Shown: positions 10,481 to 22,300 of the stretch, in pieces
Numbering within the stretch: the first letter of the stretch is position 1
Layout of the letters: each line of letters begins with the position of its first letter
Assembly (NCBI RefSeq): GCF_024586455.1
Contig: NC_065923.1
Coordinates: 44,462,264-44,526,263 of the forward strand
Length of the DNA: 64,000 nt
Reading direction: 5' to 3'
Source: Bactrocera neohumeralis
Taxonomy: Eukaryota > Arthropoda > Insecta > Diptera > Tephritidae
The notes under the pieces: model-generated
Databases searched by the model: none
The model's input: only the letters and a program-made list of their open reading frames with translations
What the model was told of the DNA's origin: nothing
Program-made: the position numbers and the translations under genes

Positions 10481-13400
10481 ATTGAGGATTGAATGTGAAG
10501 TGCATTATGAAATTCAGGGAACTTCTTTTTAGTTTGTGGCATGATAAAGGTAATGATGAATTCGAGTCGATACTACACCAACTCCCATATACTACGTATA
10601 AAGATTTTCGTTTTTCTAAAAAATCCTATGCTGAACTTGTCGATGTTTCTTCAAAAATTTTTAATGACTTCTGCCATCGCTCACCGGAAAACTAAAAATT
10701 CAAACTTATTTTTCATTACAAAGGAAAAATAATACGAATTTTATTAATTTACTACTGCTTTTGACTGACAGATAAATTACAAGAAATAGGCGAAACTTGA
10801 ATTTAAATTATGGTATTGGTCTCGAACTAGTTACTGTATTAGAAGGCTATGGCTCTCGATCTCGGTATACATCTTCCGTAGATATTAAATTTTGAACCAA
10901 TTTCGAACAATAACAGAACTAACGTTATTAATTTACATAATTATTTCGAATTTCAGTGTAAAAGGAAAGGTTGAGATAAAAATATAGGAAAGGATGTACG
11001 TATTCTCATAAAATATATTCTCAGTCAGTTTGACAATGGAATTAAATTTTTAATTAGTGCATTTAAATACCTAAAAAATCTGTCACACTACGATTTTTCA
11101 AGGCGACAAACTGAATTGTCACTGCAATTGCAACTGAACACAATATTAAACATTTAATGTTTATCTCTATGCAGTTTTTCACTTAAATTTAAATATTTTT
11201 AAATTTCTGTATTTGCATTCACATAACTACATAAATATGCGTTTTCATCGGTGCATATGTTTAAATATTCTACTCTATACTTTTAGAACTGCAAACTTCA
11301 ACAGCACCCTCGTAGTTCTGCCAGTAAGAAAGTGAAACCAAAGTTTTTCATTGCACCGCTTTGCGGCGACGTAGTTTAACATAAGTTTTGTGGTTTATAG
11401 CTCGCTAGCGACTTCGTTCGTTTGAGTTGCGACTGACATGTTTATATAACTTTCCAGTTTAGGATAAGTTACACACAAATCCCCACATATGTATGTAAAA
11501 CTTTTGTTCTAAAAGTATTGAAGTGACTTGGTGTGGAGTTTATGGTATATTTTGGAAGTAGCAGACACACTTGCAATATTTAAAATGCAAAAATTCTTAC
11601 GTGTTTATCATCAGTTGATGTGGACCCTATTTGAACAATTTGTACAAATCAGAGCCTTTTCCAATATTATGAACTTTTCGGTACCAGGAATTAGATCCTG
11701 TAGACAAAATTTATTGAAACTTCTTCATTGAATATTTTCATTCATCATAAAAATTGCCGAATGCACTTTATGTACTTCAGGAAGATAAGCGTATACTTAA
11801 AAGTAATGATTGCTTTGATGAGACACTCGGTAGAGATGTCATTGGTAGTCATACCGACCTAGAAAAAAAGTATTTCGACGAATGGGAAAACTTATATAAA
11901 AAAGTCTTACTATTTTTTGCTCACAGTATATAAGATTCAGTGCACAATAGACCTAAGGTCGCGGTGCCACCGCACTTTCCAATATATAAGATATAGAAAA
12001 CAGTTACCGTATCGTTTTTCTACATTTATTAATATTAGATTGAAGCACTCAACATTAGCTCTTCTGTTTACGCTCAACTGCATATTGACCATAAGATTGG
12101 TGGATTTTATTTTCTTGAATAAAATCAAATAATGTAATTTTCCACTTGACAGATCAAAAAATCAAGCAGACAGCTAAGTGTGCATGCTTGACCCTCATGT
12201 GCATTACTTGCCTTACTTACCAACATTTCGCATTTTTGAGGGTGCCGTGATAGTATTTGAGAGCTTATTGTCGATTAACCAAGCTTGTCAGCAAACAGTC
12301 AGACAAATAACACAAAAGCTGATTGACTCATATATTTCTACATATATTTATATGTTTATGTTAATGCAAATTTGATAAGCAAGAGCTTAAAGTGGATACT
12401 TCTCGCTTATCTGCTTATATTCTGAATAATGTGAACACTCAATAATGGATGTGCGCCGTGCACACATTCGTACATAGTATCTGTGTACACATCATGTGAC
12501 AGTCATAAATGCACTTGTGCCACTCTCGGTGACACCCGAGACACAACGATAACACTTGAAAGTAGCGAAGTGCAGAAAACGTAGATGGCCATGCTGCATT
12601 ATACCTATGTACGTACAAGTACATATTTATACATGATACTTATGTTAGTATCTACCGGTGATAGTAGGAAACCGTATGCAGATATCTAAGGCCTTAAAAA
12701 TATGATATATTAAGTACATATGTAATTGGGGTGTCCGTTATTTCCCAAATATATTTTTTGGCAAACGCCGTTTGAAGCTGCAGTTAAGTAAACAAGTTCT
12801 TTATTATCAATTTAAATTGTGGCGAAATCATTTCACTTTTCCCATATATTTAACATGAAACTTTTTTATAAATTGCCTATAAAAGAAATAAATCAAATAA
12901 ATCAAAATTACAAACTGTATTTTGGTAATTTGTTCACTACAGTAAGCCTTCTTATGGCTCTAAAAGAAATTGGGATTTATTCATCGGCACTGTCCGAAAA
13001 AGTCGAATGGGAAAATGTGAACTAAAGTCTGAGTCAGACTTGAAAAAGTTTAGCAGCGGATCGTATGAAATAAAATGCAAAGCTAATCTTGGCATTGCCT
13101 GCAGTACGATGGCTGGATAATAAGCCAGTTCAGTTATTGTCCACATTTGTGGTAAATTAACCAACCAATCGGAACATGTAATCGTTAGAATAGGAAAGAA
13201 GAAAAATTTGTTGAAGTTCCGGGACCAGCTATTGTTTCAAAATACAATACACACATGGGGGAGTTGATCTTGCCCACATGCTTATATATACATATGTATG
13301 TGTATCTGTTCAGTGAAACATTGCTCCAAAGTGGTACATGGAAATATTTCATGTGTACGTCATTTGGTACACTACAATTGGTCCAAAGCCCCTACCTCGC

Positions 13401-13530
13401 TGGGTTATTTTTAAGCGATCAATTTGGCAAACCTTGATAAAATATATCAGATTAAATCGGTGTCAATTTGAAGTCGTATGACCTGATATGCCATGCCCGT
13501 TATAAAGTTATGCTAAAAATTATATTAAAA
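10481..13530. other. No recognisable gene or element
   Basis: About 3 kb of AT-rich sequence with short open frames on both strands that overlap without preference. No domains, transposon ends or long repeats were seen. Confidence 0.5.
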
Positions 13531-14052
13531 AACAAGAAAAAACGTTAACTTCGGCTGCATCGAAGCTAATATACCCTTCACAGGTGCATTTCTTTTAATA
13601 ACTATGTGTTCAGTTTATATGGAAGCTATATGCTATAGTAATCCGATCTGAAAAATTTTTTCGGATATTACATTGTTGCCTTAGAAAATGACATATACCA
13701 AATTTTGTGAATATATCTTGTCAAATGCACAAGTTTTTCATACAAGAACTTTTTTCCGATTGTTCAGTTTGTACATTGTCAAATGCAAAAGTTTTCCATA
13801 CAAGAACTTGATTCCGATCGTTCAGTTTGTATGGTAGCTATATGTTATAGTGGTCCGATATCGGCAGTTCCGACAAATGAGCATCTTCTTAAAGAGAAAA
13901 TGACTTTAGCAAAATTTCTTGAAAACTGAGGGACTAGTTCGTATATATGTATACAGACAGACGAACATGGCTAAATCGACTCAGCTCAACATACTGATCA
14001 TTTATATATATACTTTATAGGGTCTACGACGCTTCGTTCTAGGTGTTAGAAA
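13531..14052 (+). mobile_element. GTCY-type repeat, family D
   Basis: Starts AACAAGAAAAAACG then GTTAACTTCGGCTGCATCGA (a CTTCGG...CGAAG hairpin), AGCTAATATACCC and a CACAGGTGCATTTC block. Downstream are repeated units around GATTCCGATCGTTCAGTTTG and CCATACAAGAACTT, then GGTCCGATATCGG, GACAAATGAGCA, a shortened ACAGACAG tract and CAACATACTGATCATTTATA. The same order is found at 15345-15961 and, inverted, at 48236-48793. It is non-coding. The AACAAG-hairpin-TATAC start resembles family A, suggesting a related class of non-autonomous element. Confidence 0.8.
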
Positions 14053-15033
14053 TCCCTAGAAGTGTTAAATCATATGTTTTACCTCTTAACTTATTTGTTT
14101 ATGCCTTAACCTTTGTGAAATACGAATTACTATTTTCTGCACATGTGTAATTTTTCCATGGAAGCCCTTCTCAGCGCTATAATTGAAATATTTTACTCCC
14201 ACAATTATTACTTTTAAGCGGTGACTCTGATACATAACATTGACACACTTACACGGTCTTTGTTTGTGGGCGTGAATGGTCCCGCCCGCTTTTTCTATAT
14301 GAGTGTATATGAACTTATGCATTTAATATTGTGAAGAATATAATTAAAAATGGAACCAAGAATTTAAATTAAATTTTTTACTCGCACAACAACACTTTCA
14401 CCTTGACTTAATTTTCTTGTTAATGAAATGTAGTTTATTTCAAATTTTTTCTCACCTCGGGGCTAATGTGATATCCAACACTAATAGATATGTTCGGCAA
14501 CTCATCACGGTGTTGATTGGTTAACTTTATAGTAGGTGTATTCAGACCAGATCTGTTAATTCGTTATCCGTTCTCTGTATGTAGTTGTTTACTTGCGTTT
14601 TGTTTTTGTAAAATTAACAGATTACCGTTTAACCGAAGGACGAAGTAGCAGCAAGTATGGCAAGCATGATAGTTTTTTCGTCACTTGGTAACATCACTCG
14701 GTTGTTTGGTTTACGTTGTTGCTTAAAAAGTTAACTAGATGGTCAAACCACGTCAAGTGGCCCATGAAAATTTCGAAAAATCTCCGATTTTTAAAAGCTA
14801 GCGGTTCATTGGGAAGGGGAACCGACGCATACCCAGTGATATAAATATTTCGTAAAACTCTTTTTTTTTTGTTAAAGTTATCGAAGGTTGAAATTTAGAG
14901 GATGATAAAATTATTTTCTCATAAACTACTGGAGATAAATCGATGAAATTTTGTGAAATCAAAGAAAAATATCCGTGTTACATTATAAATATTTTTTCAA
15001 GATCCATTTGTTTAATAATATTTTATATAATTA
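14053..15033. other. No recognisable gene or element
   Basis: AT-rich; nothing I can name. Bases 14960-14995 show weak direct similarity to 15255-15290 inside the neighbouring hairpin element. Confidence 0.45.
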
Positions 15034-15343
15034 TTTGTTAAACAATTGAAATTTTTCATGTGTTCTTCATGCTAAACTAGACACATCCATCGTTGCGCAG
15101 TGCGCTCGTAAGCTCCCGACATCTGTGACGCAAGAAAAGCATAAGCGCATTGCGCAACGATGGTTGCGCCATACGTTTTAAGAGCGGTAAGGAGACAAAA
15201 AATTCAATATCTTTGGAATGGTAAAAATGAACAACAATTTTTTTCCAGATTATTAAAGATGAATATTTTCCGCGTTGTATTACATACTTTTCCATTTTTT
15301 TTTAGCGTGAAGAACACTTAAAATGTTTCAATTGTTTAACAAA
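15034..15343. mobile_element. Small foldback element with two nested inverted repeats
   Basis: Outer arms: 15034-15076 (TTTGTTAAACAATTGAAA...) pair with 15301-15343 (...TTTCAATTGTTTAACAAA), about 43 bp with a few mismatches. Inner arms: 15087-15106 (CCATCGTTGCGCAGTGCGCT) pair with 15144-15163 at 19 of 20 positions around a 37-bp loop. The inner stem is markedly GC-rich compared with its surroundings. Two inverted levels in 310 bp point to a foldback MITE or an RNA-forming element. I could not identify a target duplication, and the right arm touches the start of the next repeat at 15345. Confidence 0.6.
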
Positions 15344-15344
15344 A

Positions 15345-15961
15345 AACAAGAAAAAACGTTAACTTCGGCTTCACCGAGGCTAATATACCCTTCACAGGTG
15401 CATTTCTTTTAGTAACTATGTGTTCAGTTTGTGTGGAAGCTATATGCTATAGTAATCCGATATGTACAATTTTTAGAGATTACATTGTTGTCTTAGAAAA
15501 TAATTTATACCAAATTTGGTGAAGATACATTGTCAAATGTGAAAGTTTTCCATACAAGAACTTGATTCCGATCATTCAGTTTGTATGGTAGCTATATGCT
15601 ATATTTAACCGATCTGAACAATTTCTACGGAGATTGCATTGTTGCCTTAGAAAATAATTTATACCGAATTTGGTGAAGATAGATTGTCAAATGTGAAAGT
15701 TTTCCATACAAGAACTTGATTCCGATCGTTCAGTTTATATGGCAGCTATATGTTATAGTGGTCCGATATCGGGCGTTCCGACAAATGAGCAGCTTCTTGA
15801 AGAGAAAATGAAGTTTGCAAAATTTCAGAAGGATAACGGAGGGACGGACAGACAGGCAGACGGACATGGTTAAACCGACTCAGCTCAACATACTGATCAT
15901 TTATTTCTTCCTGGGTGTTACAAACATAGTGACAAACTTAATATACCCTGTTCAGGGTATA
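15345..15961 (+). mobile_element. GTCY-type repeat, family D, with both ends
   Basis: The best-preserved plus-strand copy of family D. It begins with AACAAG and a CTTCGGCTTCACCGAG hairpin, and contains two tandem units of about 170 bp sharing CATACAAGAACTTGATTCCG and TTGTTGCCTTAGAAAATAAT. A GACGGACAGACAGGCAGACG tract (near 15843) precedes the CAACATACTGATCATTTAT block. It finishes at about 15940-15961 with a TATACCCTG/CAGGGTATA palindrome. It is non-coding and has hairpins at both ends. Confidence 0.8.
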
Positions 15962-16505
15962 AAGAAGAAGAGCACACAACGCACGCCAACAAAGTTATTC
16001 GAAAATTATTCGATATTGCTGCAAATTTAATTCAGATGGGAGCTGACAATCTGGTTCAATAAAAACTTTTCTGACTAAGGATTTGGGATATTTACAAAAC
16101 CAAAAGGAATATTCATACGTTAAGGTGTAAAAGACAACTTGCTTTTCCTATCACCAATTAATAATAGAAAAATGATGGCAATTTCGCAAATGATTCGTCA
16201 CAGAAAAATGGCAAGCTCCAAAACAAAAGCTAAAAAATCATGTAAGCTGAAGTAAAACTACCTCAATTATTTCTCAAGATGAGAGCAACATTTGTATCTT
16301 TGTTAATAAATGGATTCTTATGCAAAATTTCATAAGGTTGGTTCTTATTCACATTACATTTCCTGCATCAACTTATGAGTATCCATTTTGAGTTCACGGT
16401 GTTGGGTACAAGGGGAAAATCTAGTCCGACAGCTTAAAACAGAAAATAAATTTAATAAAAACACGAAAAAAAATTACTTCACAGACACAAGAAATTCCTT
16501 ACAAT
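15962..16505. other. No recognisable feature
   Basis: AT-rich spacer between two family D copies. Confidence 0.5.
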
Positions 16506-16843
16506 ATCCATATTTTTATCGGTCAGTTTTTTGAGATCTATATATGTATATAGTCGTTTGATCTGCAAAATTTTCGAGCAAATATCTGAAATGAAAAAGT
16601 TTTTCATGCAAGCACTTTATTATGATCATTGACTTTGTATGACAGCTTATACTGTAGTTAGTTCCCATAAATGATGAGCTACTATGTAGGAGATAAAAAG
16701 TCGTGTGCAAAATTTCAGATCGATAGATCAAGAATTAAGGGACTAGTTCACGTATATACCGACAGACGGATATGGCTAAATCGACTTAGTTTGTTATCCT
16801 GATCAAATATATATACACTTTGTACAGTTTCCGGGTACTTCTG
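16506..16843 (+). mobile_element. Family D repeat, left part, interrupted by the LTR element
   Basis: A decayed family D copy: TCGGTCAGTTTTTTGAGATC, CATGCAAGCACTTTATTATG, GGGACTAGTTCACGTATATA, ACCGACAGACGG, then ATATGGCTAAATCGACT, all in the family order. It stops at CCGGGTACTTCTG (16843), where the retrotransposon begins, and resumes at 22257. Confidence 0.75.
16840..16843. repeat. Target-site duplication (TCTG), left copy
   Basis: TCTG at 16840-16843 and 22257-22260 flanks the LTR element exactly. Removing the element and one copy restores a continuous family D sequence. Confidence 0.8.
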
Positions 16844-17076
16844 TGTGAGGTATCGATCAAAATGAAACACCGTTTATTAACCGAGTATATTTATATTTAA
16901 TTATGAATATTAGAATGTTTAATTTAGTATATAATTCAAAGAATATTAAACGTAAAGTTCCAAAAACCAAAGTTGCGCGTCTTACTTCCTCGCGTTCGCT
17001 CTCGATACTGCCTCGCAAGCATCCCTCGTCTTGCCACCTGTTGCTTATTTAGTAGGCTTGCCATCTGTCGTTGACA
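16844..17076 (-). repeat. 3' LTR of the Mdg3-like element
   Basis: 233 bp. Read on the minus strand it starts TGTCAACGACAG and ends CGATACCTCACA, so it has TG...CA ends. It holds an AATAAA signal on the minus strand (16871-16877 region). Compared with the other LTR it differs only by a 5-bp cluster (GCCTC against CTATT, about 17010-17014) and a small difference beside its outer end. Confidence 0.92.
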
Positions 17077-20000
17077 GCTCGGCCACTCCTGGTTGATCGT
17101 CTCTCCTGGACGATTTTTCGCTATCGTCTTCTTCAGTAGTGTTTTGCTCACCATAATCTGGTGTCTCGGTTTCATAGTCGTCATCTACAAGACTATGGTT
17201 TACCCATGGTTTCATGTTGTCGTTCGTAAATACCCCTGCATAACGCTTCCGCTGCTTAGGCACATCTGGTAGATCTTCTACGACGTAGCGGTCGTTGGGT
17301 AAAACCTTCGTTACGATATATGGTCCTTTGTATGATGGTTCAAGCTTATGGGAGGTACCAGTGGGTGGAGGTACATAGTCAATTACCACCAGATCTCCTT
17401 CATTGTACTTTCTTGGTGTTTGATGCTTCGCATCGAACCTCTGCTTCCATTTAGCCCTTTCTGCGGTTATTCGTTCGGCTGCTAGATTCATTCGGAAGTC
17501 TTCGTGTTGAACCTTGTTCTCCTCATCATCATCTTGCACAACTTGAATCAAGCGGTTTACTGTTACGTCCCGTAGTTTAAAGTTGAAAACTAAACTATTC
17601 GGGCTCTGCCTAGTTGTTGCATTGCTTTGAGAGTTTAGACACCATTGAAGTTGCGGTAGTGCCTCGTCCCAATCTTTATCGTTTTTGATGCTGCATTTAA
17701 GTGATGCTAAAATGGTCTTATTTACACGCTCGGCCTGGCCGTTGGCACGAGGCGTGCGCACTGCCACTTTAACATGCCGGATCTCGTATCTTTGAATGAA
17801 GTTCTGGAACTCCTTTGACGTGAAGGCCGTGCCCCTGTCGGAAACGATATATATCCATATACATTTACATATCCTCGTACATACTTGGTAAAAGCACATA
17901 CAATTACGAGTATATAATAATTACCTCGTTTGCTTCGTACGAATGGCCCTAGATGGTCTATATGCACGCATCTGAAGGGTATCGGTACAACTTCGCTTAC
18001 ATGTAACTGCGCTTCCTTTTTACCGCCTGTAACTTTATTCATACAACATTCTGGACATGCTGCAATATAGGATTTTACATATGATCGCATCCGTGCAAAC
18101 CAGAAGTCTTTCGATACAGGCTCGCATGTCTTTTCCAGTCCGAAGTGACCTGCTTCATCATGACATGCTCTTACTATACGCCATTTGACGCCTCGTGGTA
18201 CTACTAGTCGTTTGTTTCCGTTGACTTTGCGAAACAATCGTTGACCTTGCAATACGTAGTCATCTTTAATTTGACATTCGTTTGATGCTGATTTTCCGTT
18301 GAGAACTTCGATGATATCTTTAAGTGTTTCGTCTTGTTTCTGCATTGCTGATACCCAGTCGTTGTCCATATCGACCACTCGATATATTGACTCAGCAATT
18401 GTTGTCGGTTCTATCGGGGGAAGTGTTGGGCATCTACTTAACCCATCAGCCAGCATATTCTTCGCACCTGCGCGGTGAATGCATTGGAAGTCAAACTTGA
18501 AGTTTGAGCCACCACCTTGCGATCCGTGGTAACAATGGCGTAGTTGCTTTAGTTACTGCTACAGCGTTGCAGTCGGTGATTACCTTAAAGCTATGCCCAA
18601 TTAAGTACATATGATATCGCTGCAGAGTTTCAACTATTGCCGGAACTTCTAGCTCGTGGCTGGCATAGTTACGTTCTGCGTCGTTGCACTGCCTGCTAAA
18701 GTAAAACACAGGTCGCCACTCATTAGCGTTGTCGTTCTGCATTAGAATACCAGATAACCCAATGGAACTCGCATCCGTGTGTACCTCGTGTGGTTTCGTT
18801 GCTTCGTACATTGTCAGCACAGGTTTCGTAATTATAATCGATTTTAATTTCTCAAAAGCATCGTTCTGTTCTTTGTTCCAGATAAACGTTGCATTCTTTT
18901 TCAGCAGTGTCGTTAATGGATATGCTATGATGCTATATTCTTTGACAAATTTCCGGAAATAGCCGGTTACTCCCAAAAATTGCCGCACTGATTTTATCGT
19001 TGTGGGTTTCGGAAACTCTTCGATCACCTTCGTTTTGTTTTCACCAGGACGTATGCCGTCGGAATTTATGTCATGACCTAAAAACTGCACCTGCTGGGTC
19101 AAAAATGTACTCTTCGAGGGTCTAAGCGTCAGACCTGTTGCTTTTACAGCTTCAAGAAATTCTCGAAGTACGTCAATACCTTCGTCAACTGACTTCGTGG
19201 CTATGATGACCTCATCTACGTAGTTGACCACTTTGTCACGCTGTTTAAGCGTTTTAATTAAATTTACCATTACCTCCTGGAAAACCATTGGAGCGTTTAC
19301 TAGACCGAAAGGCATAACATTATGCTCAAACAGCCCTTCATGCGTCAAAAACGCAGTATACTTTTTCGATTCTTCGTTCATAGGTACTTGATAATAGCCG
19401 GAGGTCATATCCAGCGTCGTAAAATATTTATTGCCAGCTAGACGTGAAAGCTGTTCCTCCACGATTGGCATAACGTAGTTCTTCTTAACCGTGACCTCGT
19501 TCAATGCTCGAAAGTCGATGCACATTCGACTCTCACCGTTGGATTTTTTTACTAAAAGCACTGATGCGGCGTGTGGGGAATTGCTTGGACGGATTATATC
19601 ATTGTCCAGCAGTTCCTTTAAAATTTTTGATAACGTTGGTCGTTGTGAGAACGGAACCTGGTACCGTTTGCCCAAGATAGGATCTGATGTCGTTACATTT
19701 ATGGTCATTTGTACGTCCTTGCATCTACCAAGTTGACTAATATCTTCTGCAAAACATTGTTTAAAAATTATTAAAAGATTCCTTGTCTTGCCTTTGTCTT
19801 CTTCCGTTAAGCAGCTAGATATATTTAAGTCCGCTTTCTCGTTTTCTTCTAGCCGTAGCACTCCGTTATCAATCACCATGTGATACCCGTTGTTTTTTAG
19901 AACGTTGCGACCTAATAAAATATCGTAGGGCAGCAACTCATCAGCAACAATATACAATGTCGCCTCGCGTTGGACTTTGTCAATAGTCACATTAACGTTG

Positions 20001-21283
20001 ACTTGTTCAGTAACTTGCACTTTGGATCCGCCGAATCCTGTAAAGCATCTTTTAGCTTCCTTCGTCTGCATACCATCTGCTGCAGATGCACGTATCAGCG
20101 AGCATACGCTGCCGGTGTCAATGAAAGCCTCCAGCTGCCTTCCTTCAAGCTCCACCATTTTTGTAACCGGAGGGGCTTCGTCGTGTTCGTCGTGGTCGCC
20201 AATCTTCGCAACAGATACCTTTTTGTTGCAATTCTTCGCTTCATGACCTATTTTTGTACATATAGTACACCGTTGTTTCCGTTGAGGTTGCGGACACTTG
20301 GCTGCAATGTGCCCGTAATCATTACAATTGAAACATTTTATTTGTGTTGGCTTCGCACTTGCTTTCAATTCGGGTTTCGCTGTTTGCTGAGTTAACGCCG
20401 TTGGAGTCACCGATACGTTGCTGACTGTCGTTAAATTTTTGAGCGCCACCAATAGTTGACTACACGTCGCAAAATTCATTGTTGCCAATGTTTTAGTTAG
20501 TATACTATCGTTGAGTCCACCAATAATATGTGTGTTGATGGAAACATCGTCCACCGTACCCTGTCGACCTATCGTTAACATGGAGTAATAATACTCTAAA
20601 TAGTCTTCGTTGGGTTTGCGTTTGCGCTTCATAAGCGCCTTATGCGTTTCAGCTGCGTTGTGTGCTGACGGAAAGTCCGCAGTAAATGCGTGCACGAATT
20701 GTGACCAGGAACTGAAAACATCTTGCGCGTCCAGCCACTGTTTGGCCATGCCTTTCATTTTGTGCTGAACCGCGATCAAAACCATATCTTCCTTCCAGCC
20801 ATAGCATTGTTGTAGTTGCTGAGTTCGATTTATGAACTTCATTGCTGACGTTGAACCTTTGAGTGGGTCGAATTCAGGCATTACACCTATCATATCCTGA
20901 ATTCTCATCTTTGGGCGTGATGCTGTTCGTAGATCATCAGCGGATTCCCAGGTCGCTAAGCTTGAATCTGGCCTAACACCATCGTTGTTGTTTGACGCTT
21001 GTTGAATTTCATCGTTCGCTGGTATCGGTTCTGAGTTACGATTCATTGTACCAATAGCTGACGTTAAACTTGCCATCGCCTCTCTCAAGCTATTCAGTTG
21101 CACTCGTACATCATCTGTGGATACCGCACCATCGTCTTCAAGCTCCATCGGATCTACCTCATCAGCACCCAAAACTTCTTGCAGTTTGGCTACTTTAACT
21201 ATTTTGGTACCCGTCGTTGGTAAATCGTTAGCCCTTAGTAGTGCATTCAGTTGAATGACCTTTAGCGTATTTAACTTTATCAT
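17045..21283 (-). pseudogene. gag-pol: gag-pol polyprotein, frameshifted
   Basis: The first part (21283-18491, 930 codons) holds a SAP-like helix pair (residues 4-38), a capsid region (about 125-290), two zinc knuckles (CFNCNDYGHIAAKC 317-330; C339-x2-C-x4-H-x4-C352), protease (FIDTGS at D389), and RT with LDMTSGYYQ (about 624). The RT active site reads YVDE (688-691) where YVDD is expected. RNase H follows with D837, E877 and D904. After WWLKLQV a frameshift (two bases short of the usual WWLKLQEFDF) moves the frame. The second part (18456-17722) has LADGLSR, the H2C2 finger and the first integrase Asp (VHIDHLGPF). A deletion with frame change near 17850 removes roughly 20 residues before IVSDRG. 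The last part (17899-17045) keeps the second Asp (VSDRG) and Glu (NGQAERVNK), and ends inside the LTR. Confidence 0.93.
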
Positions 21284-22005
21284 GTTTGTAAAAGAAATAT
21301 TTTATTAGTAGAAAACCAATATTCCTAAAACAATTTATTTCACCGTCCTTTTATTTAGAGCCTGCACTGTGATTTGTTTGCCTTTATTTCGTTGTTTTAC
21401 TCTTGCTGTTCGCTGCTTGGTACTGCTTCAAATTCGTTTTGCCAATTCCAATTGGAAGTTCTGCTTGCACACGCACCAACTAGAGTGTGTATGCGTTTTA
21501 AAATTTAACCGTTGACTCGTAGACGCAGAGAAGTTTGATTAGCGTGGTTTCGTATCTGCTCAGTCGCGACTGTTGTATGCAGCGCAGTCAGCTCCGTTTG
21601 TTGCACGCTTGCGCCTTCGTTGAATTGCCTTCTTTCTTTGCGTATCTATACAAACACGCTGTACGTTGGTGCTCGTTTTGCGCTGTCCCTTTCCTTGCAG
21701 ATTCTCGTCGTTTGTGTACTACACTCGTACACTGCTTTTATTGTTTCTGCTTTGCAATTCGTTGTAATTGCTCGGTGTGTCTTTCCTAATAAGACGTTGG
21801 CGTTTCGCTGTGGCTTCGTTTTGCAGCACTTACACTTGGCTGCGCCGTTGAGAATCTTCTCTTCAAATGACGATGCGCCGTTTTGCTATTACGTGCACGT
21901 TTACGCTGCCGTTGATCGTTGAAGATTCTCGTCGTTCGTGTACTATACTTGTACACCCTTGCCACTGCGTCGACGTTTTATGTACTTGTAGGCGTATGGA
22001 TAAAT
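21284..22005 (-). other. Untranslated leader of the LTR element
   Basis: 722 bp between the primer site and the gag start codon. It is rich in TTCGTTG/CGTTTGTGTAC-like imperfect repeats and has no convincing protein on the minus strand. A leader of this kind would carry the packaging signal, but no motif can be pointed to. Confidence 0.7.
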
Positions 22006-22022
22006 AAATTCCACTTCTGAGA
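22006..22022 (-). promoter_or_regulatory. Primer-binding site, tRNA-Leu-like
   Basis: Immediately inside the 5' LTR the minus strand reads TCTCAGAAGTGGAATTT. This resembles the complement of an insect tRNA-Leu 3' end (CCACTTCTGACA), lacking the final CCA pairing. tRNA-Leu priming is known in the Mdg3 group. The match is from memory and is imperfect. Confidence 0.5.
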
Positions 22023-22256
22023 TGTTAAGGTATCGATCAAAATGAAACACCGTTTATTAACCGAGTATATTTATATTTAATTATGAATATTAGAATGTTT
22101 AATTTAGTATATAATTCAAAGAATATTAAACGTAAAGTTCCAAAAACCAAAGTTGCGCGTCTTACTTCCTCGCGTTCGCTCTCGATACTCTATTGCAAGC
22201 ATCCCTCGTCTTGCCACCTGTTGCTTATTTAGTAGGCTTGCCATCTGTCGTTGACA
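22023..22256 (-). repeat. 5' LTR of the Mdg3-like element
   Basis: 234 bp, equivalent to 16844-17076, with CTATT in the 5-bp variant cluster (about 22190-22194) and TGTTAAGG at the inner end. It should contain the element's promoter; no canonical TATA or initiator stands out. Confidence 0.92.
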
Positions 22257-22300
22257 TCTGTAACACCCAAACTTCGTTGCAAATTTAGTATACCTATCCT
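22257..22300 (+). mobile_element. Family D repeat, right part after the LTR insertion
   Basis: Begins with the second TCTG duplication, then TAACACCCAAACTTCGTTGC and AAATTTAGTATACC. In the intact copy at 15345 the same place reads GTTACAAACATAGTGACAAA then CTTAATATACCC. It is the missing tail of 16506-16843. Confidence 0.75.

Larger units (their letters stand above)
16844..22256 (-). mobile_element. Ty3/Gypsy LTR retrotransposon, Mdg3/Micropia-like
   Basis: A 5.4-kb element with two near-identical LTRs (16844-17076 and 22023-22256), 4-bp TCTG target duplications, a tRNA-Leu-like primer site and one minus-strand gag-pol frame. The order Gag-PR-RT-RNase H-IN defines Ty3/Gypsy. A single fused gag-pol frame, two CCHC knuckles, short LTRs, a SAP-like N-terminus and a stop codon lying inside the 3' LTR suggest the Mdg3/Micropia lineage; I infer the lineage from pattern only. 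No env frame is present: integrase runs straight into the LTR. Pol is broken (see the gag-pol entry), so the copy is not autonomous. Confidence 0.92.

Noticed and set aside
13531..15961. Regularly spaced repeats that might suggest a CRISPR-like array
   Set aside because: The repeated blocks are units within family D transposable repeats, are degenerate and unequal in spacing, and the DNA is eukaryotic in character.
16936..17184. Similar small open frames ending in both LTRs (16936-17184 and 22116-22367, minus)
   Set aside because: They share their C-terminus because they read through the LTR repeat; the N-terminal parts are unrelated.
18729..20395. Several open frames on the plus strand opposite gag-pol, up to 141 codons
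   Set aside because: They are antisense shadows of the well-supported minus-strand gag-pol frame and have no domain of their own.
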